DNA from: Promethearchaeota archaeon | Lineage (GTDB): Archaea; Asgardarchaeota; Lokiarchaeia; Sigynarchaeales; SOKP01 | Direction of reading: 5' to 3' | Assembly: GCA_019057735.1 (NCBI GenBank) | Contig: JAHLWV010000020.1 | Location: 1-17,775, forward strand | DNA: 17,775 bases | Part shown: positions 15,801-17,775 of the stretch, piece after piece | Layout of the letters: each line of letters starts with the position of its first letter | How positions within the stretch are numbered: position 1 is the first letter of the stretch | Notes under the pieces: generated by a model | The model's database searches: none | What the model was told of the DNA's origin: nothing | Seen by the model: the letters and a program-made list of their open reading frames with translations, nothing else | Position numbers and translations under genes: made by a program

Positions 15801-16625
15801 TCTAAATCTAGATATCAGATTTCTGATGATGCTAGAGTTTAGGTTCTCTATATCAGAGGAATTTTTAATCACATCAAGAAAGAGGGAGGGGAGTAATTCA
15901 AGATGAAGTTGCGGAAGTATGAAATATTGATCTTTCGAAGTCTTGATAAAGAGATGTTTAAAATAATTGCCTTCTTTCAATTTTTTTAAATCCTCAAGTG
16001 TTTCAAATGATGATTCTCCAAATTTTAGTACAAAATTTTCATTTGAAACCGATCTAGGAATTAGAAAATGACTACAGAATTTTTCGAGGAATTCTTGAGG
16101 GGGGACTTGAAATTCATCTAAATTATAAGATTTATTGGCAAATTCTTGTTTTAAATCAATCAATAATCTTGTTTGAAAGATTAAACTCTGTAAAAATAAG
16201 TGTTGAACATTGGATAGTTCACTAGAAGGGGATTGATGGGGTAGCAAGAAAATCCAATCTAAAACGCGTAATGATTCATACGGTCTCTCTGTAATTCCAT
16301 AAAAAAAAAAGAATTTGCGTTTTCTATAGAAATACGGAATTAATTTGAGCTGATCGAAAATATAAAAATCTTCAACAGCAATATGATTTGTTTTGTCTTT
16401 AAAATTTGTAACGAACTCTTTGAAATCATCATAACCTAATTTCTCATCTTGGAACTCATCTTCCTTCATTGAAAGGATTATAGCTATCAATAGTTCAAAT
16501 CTCAATTGATATTTCTGATTTCCGGGGTAAATTGAGCATGTTTGTATCCATTTCATTAATATTTCAGGCGTATATTGTTTCATCCATTTCTTAGTTTGAT
16601 TGATGATACATTTAAATTTCTCCAT
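12855..16625 (-). CDS. 1256-residue protein with C-terminal PD-(D/E)XK nuclease domain
   Basis: The first 1000 or so residues are mainly helical, without a P-loop, helicase or protease motif that I can see. The C-terminal 170 residues hold a restriction-endonuclease-like fold: helix SFEDLCGEIVKDVLG (E1106 or E1111), then CGEIDLLAI with D1146, then IIFVIDAKNYYL with D1161 and K1163 as the (D/E)XK pair, and Q1177 in the next helix. Just before it, GHECCH (1060-1065) is a Cys/His cluster that might bind metal. The layout, a long helical body and a terminal GEID...(D/E)AK nuclease, recalls large uncharacterised bacterial proteins found near defence genes. Cleavage of foreign DNA or RNA is inferred; the sensor and target are unknown. 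The ATG overlaps a short upstream ORF by 14 nt and has only a weak AAAGG site. Confidence 0.9.
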   Translation of the reverse strand: MEKFKCIINQTKKWMKQYTPEILMKWIQTCSIYPGNQKYQLRFELLIAIILSMKEDEFQDEKLGYDDFKEFVTNFKDKTNHIAVEDFYIFDQLKLIPYFYRKRKFFFFYGITERPYESLRVLDWIFLLPHQSPSSELSNVQHLFLQSLIFQTRLLIDLKQEFANKSYNLDEFQVPPQEFLEKFCSHFLIPRSVSNENFVLKFGESSFETLEDLKKLKEGNYFKHLFIKTSKDQYFILPQLHLELLPSLFLDVIKNSSDIENLNSSIIRNLISRFRFLSGRFFSPENFIIAIGNKTEMFSENFDLKIFYEDYLLLFKLVNPLSKELSEGINEAHELLEQYVKRIQNEEEIFLVLNENHSYRIPIKELRIVTITVFESIRSGFHQIDMNFKTNFSEQLFSLKDLISMFELLPSKNSFIKYLQEREQYRDKLFNINGINILAVYLMSNESIPDYGEDMLFLGPNFWIDYYTKHLFDKYKDNIYELVEKDYPHKYNLIKKWNEEQDLYECFDTYTLQGANIIKTENRLIWFFNPLQNQNLDLDDFRFAMRVIGPMYADYLQRILNPLNELIASYSGYKLHGLYLIPIRMCKKNPKVERFKEIWLKINLDDPIITTSFINANFKLISLVFYDFELWCEKFKNQQKNDNCKYAISQFLRSIIDLFEAELIEQEKVFKIEDFLRMHFKGGEKDYLAIKTPAWNPQINSYPPYQKVHQGDQEIIIKYVKAYFREKSIEKRAYSPGESKNIYNEVYRFLYEKLREEISSYDLNLLLKAYAELELIEARRYQLLMETGMKSNELLDLNYLKYFRKKMGEIMNLSSSTRFLIENILNIGLAGRKKINAIDYGYLQALSSYLVIISQRSDFTHSKVLDNLIQIKDHYEFDEIQEPTTFDYDTYIDKEFDGKIEISRSLLESEINQDKQNEKSKSILDDNERKLLVGLETAFLEEFGFTFTDMMRILFILSTGEIETKKQGFFPIIRIITKDLINEILIHYKSQFEGIQDVLGSESSSITKKVISNIIQYLSLDFKSYRDEEILLQLKLLKKKERLTICPLIKLNKDDEIIFGHECCHVSFNLWRHFIFSGVFPFRISANSSISQALSLIHSYRDKSFEDLCGEIVKDVLGEKNYILRLKKFNNISEDLPKFPDCGEIDLLAINPAIKIIFVIDAKNYYLKLHPYDIKNQISKILTNENSDFIKLKKKEKFVSENINLFLDYFKIEDKSEWKIKKGFVIRRNFPSIYVQNYDVDFIFEKELKTYLTKNK

Positions 16626-16710
16626 TGAATTCGCCTTTACAATTGTTCAATGTACTAGTTTTTTTGAGATTATCCCACTCATCAAATGCTTTTTCATTAT
16701 ATTCACTCAC
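16612..16710 (-). CDS. Short ORF resembling the start of a MazF-type toxin, overlapping the nuclease start
   Basis: A GTG at 16708-16710 opens 32 residues: MSEYNEKAFDEWDNLKK, a short polar stretch, and GEFNGEI before the stop, which falls 14 nt inside the nuclease gene. The frame also extends 13 codons upstream without a start codon. FDEWDNLKK followed after a spacer by F-x-GEI recalls the leader of one branch of PemK/MazF toxins, in which GEIWW begins the fold, so this may be a toxin gene cut off at that point. It could also be a coupled leader peptide. It is too short for a firm call. Confidence 0.3.
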   Translation of the reverse strand: MSEYNEKAFDEWDNLKKTSTLNNCKGEFNGEI

Positions 16711-17038
16711 TTGAGTTCTCTTGGAATCTTTATTCTTATAGGAATATTATTTCATTATTAATAATAACTTTTAGTTTTAAATTCCTTTATTTAAGCTAAT
16801 TAGTGAAATATTAAAAATAATAATAAAAAGAAAAAAATTGGAGTGTAAAACTCCAGAACATACCTCCTCTATATTTATTCAGTCACGCTGGAGAAAAAAC
16901 ATTTGGATAAAATTCAGATCTTATTGGGAGAATATATTAAAGGTTAAAGTAATGGAATAAAAACACTTAAATTAAAGAATCAAGGAAAATTACTTCTTTT
17001 ATCCATAAAAAGACATATAATATTAGGTTATAAGGTAA
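16711..17038. other. Intergenic stretch upstream of the HD gene
   Basis: This 328-nt region carries no convincing gene. It is very AT-rich, contains the first copy of the 26-nt hairpin repeat, and has a TATA-like ATATAATAT at 17015-17023 with AAGGT at 17032-17036, just before the HD gene ATG. Other short frames in it stop after a few codons. Confidence 0.5.
16839..16864. repeat. Direct repeat, copy 1, with hairpin
   Basis: This 26-nt sequence is identical to 17723-17748. Its first 17 nt form a perfect 6-bp stem, TGGAGT/ACTCCA, with a GTAAA loop, followed by GAACATACC. Both copies have an A-rich stretch of about 25 nt immediately before them, of similar but not identical sequence. Read on the minus strand the unit is a hairpin followed by a T-rich tract, as in an intrinsic terminator. 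Confidence 0.8.
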
Positions 17039-17404
17039 ATGCCAAAAAATTCTAAACCAAATCCGTTTTTAAATAAAGGAGCAACTAAAGGGATAAAACT
17101 TGAATGTAATGATTTTAAGTACTTTTTGGACATAGTAAGCCTTGAAAAAGAAGAAAGAAACGCGATTCAAAAGGTCTTAAAACAAGCGAAGAGCTTACCC
17201 GCTGCTTTAGGGGATTATCACGGTACCTATCAGGGCGGGCTTTATGATCACACACTTTTAGTGACGAATTTAGCCCATCACTTATACGAAGATAGTGTAA
17301 TTAAAAACCTCGATCTCAATAAAATCGTTCTCACATCTATTTATCACGATTTTGGGAAGGTATCATACTACGGACTAAAAAAAAGCTACCGAACAGGAAA
17401 GTGA
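17039..17404 (+). CDS. HD-domain phosphohydrolase, N-terminal part (before frameshift)
   Basis: Residues 56-83 (ALGDYHGTYQGGLYDHTLLV) and 94-112 (NKIVLTSIYHDFGKVSYYG) are the front half of an HD metal-dependent phosphohydrolase. H61, H71, H103 and D104 are the expected ligands. This HD type is common in phages and mobile elements. The frame ends at TGA soon after the HD pair. The missing distal Asp and histidines are encoded in the -1 frame immediately downstream, so this is one gene broken, or recoded, at the A8 run at 17377-17384. A -1 shift there gives a 206-residue protein of normal size. Alone, this piece should not be active. Start: ATG with AAGGT a few nt upstream. Confidence 0.8.
   Translation: MPKNSKPNPFLNKGATKGIKLECNDFKYFLDIVSLEKEERNAIQKVLKQAKSLPAALGDYHGTYQGGLYDHTLLVTNLAHHLYEDSVIKNLDLNKIVLTSIYHDFGKVSYYGLKKSYRTGK
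17377..17384 (+). other. A8 slippery run at the HD gene frame junction
   Basis: The zero frame reads CTA-AAA-AAA-AGC across this run. A -1 slip on A-AAA-AAA, followed by G, continues as AAG-CTA-CCG and joins the downstream HD half. The -1 frame is open only from 17323, and the HD motif must be read in the zero frame, so the switch lies between about 17359 and 17401; this is the only homopolymer there. Programmed ribosomal slippage, polymerase slippage to A9, a real mutation and an assembly error all fit. Confidence 0.6.
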
Positions 17405-17658
17405 GTGTGAGACCAATAGAGAGGACAAAAGCAAACAAAAAAAATATATCAACTTTTAAATTAAAGGGAGCCGACAATCATGTAGACGAATGCATTGCGG
17501 TCTTGGATAAATACAAGCTTCCTTACGATGAGGAAATCCATAGGACTATATTATTTCATCACGGATGTTTCTCCCTATATGAGCCTTTTGTGCCAAACAG
17601 ACTTGCAACTATGGTTTATACGGCAGATATTATCGCAACAAGGATACATAAAATTTAA
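17401..17658 (+). CDS. HD-domain phosphohydrolase, C-terminal part (after -1 frameshift)
   Basis: This frame continues the HD fold. ADNHVDECIAVLDKYKLPYD is a helical stretch, EEIHRTILFHHGCF gives the H53-H54 pair (counted from a GTG at 17401), and RLATMVYTADIIATRIH carries D76, the distal metal ligand. The GTG at 17401 overlaps the upstream stop but has no ribosome-binding site, and an independent protein would lack the HD pair, so I regard it as the second half of one gene. If the two frames were translated separately they would need to assemble to form the site, which seems unlikely. Confidence 0.7.
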   Translation: MSVRPIERTKANKKNISTFKLKGADNHVDECIAVLDKYKLPYDEEIHRTILFHHGCFSLYEPFVPNRLATMVYTADIIATRIHKI

Positions 17659-17722
17659 AGTTTAAATTTAAAAAAGAAAAAGTAAATTAACCTTTTCAAA
17701 AATAATAAAAAAAAGAAAAGTT

Positions 17723-17748
17723 TGGAGTGTAAAACTCCAGAACATACC
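17723..17748. repeat. Direct repeat, copy 2, with hairpin
   Basis: Second identical copy, in the same orientation, 65 nt after the HD gene stop. Together the copies enclose the HD gene in a unit of about 910 nt. No target-site duplication is obvious next to either copy. The window ends 27 nt further on, so a continuing series of copies cannot be excluded. Confidence 0.8.
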
Positions 17749-17775
17749 CCCAAATATACTATACTCATCTCACCT

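Noticed and set aside
16839..17748. CRISPR array
   Set aside because: Only two copies about 884 nt apart with a gene between them. No regular short spacers and no cas genes in the window.

Overview
The window looks archaeal and most resembles an Asgard (Lokiarchaeia-like) genome. It is AT-rich. Several genes have a TATA box about 25-30 nt before the ATG, as in near-leaderless archaeal transcripts. It also carries a giant calcium-repeat surface protein with internal and C-terminal membrane segments, and a pair of helical-repeat proteins ending in TPR or LRR. The assignment rests on protein style, not on a marker gene.

Left third (3-7350, + strand): a 5'-truncated giant surface protein (PKD-like domains, thrombospondin type-3 calcium repeats, beta-sandwiches, two membrane blocks) is followed by a secreted zinc-dependent phospholipase C-like protein with its own strong Shine-Dalgarno site. 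This part is visibly less AT-rich than the rest. Its theme is the cell surface and the exterior.

Middle (7354-10465): two divergent paralogues share a helical N-terminal module of about 155 residues that ends in a motif of the form MGxGxIExIxG. One then carries a TPR segment and the other a 22-residue LRR array that stops abruptly. The LRR gene overlaps tail-to-tail with a minus-strand zinc-ribbon/DUF4145-like gene. The first zinc knuckle of that gene lies upstream of its first ATG, in an open frame with no usual start codon.

Right part (10573-17658): a very AT-rich accessory block. A compact + strand operon encodes a winged-helix regulator, a YwgA/Panacea-like protein, a MazF/PemK-type toxin and a two-helix membrane protein, followed by a small HNH protein. 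This reads as a toxin-antitoxin-like module with a non-canonical antitoxin candidate and a membrane partner. On the minus strand is a 1256-residue protein with a C-terminal PD-(D/E)XK nuclease fold, preceded by a short overlapping ORF that resembles the beginning of a MazF-type toxin. Last comes an HD-domain phosphohydrolase gene split by a frameshift at an A8 run, flanked by two direct copies of a 26-nt hairpin-bearing repeat.

The best candidates for something undescribed are the HTH/Panacea-like/MazF/membrane operon, the giant nuclease gene, and the hairpin-flanked frameshifted HD unit. All functions are inferred from motifs; no searches were run.
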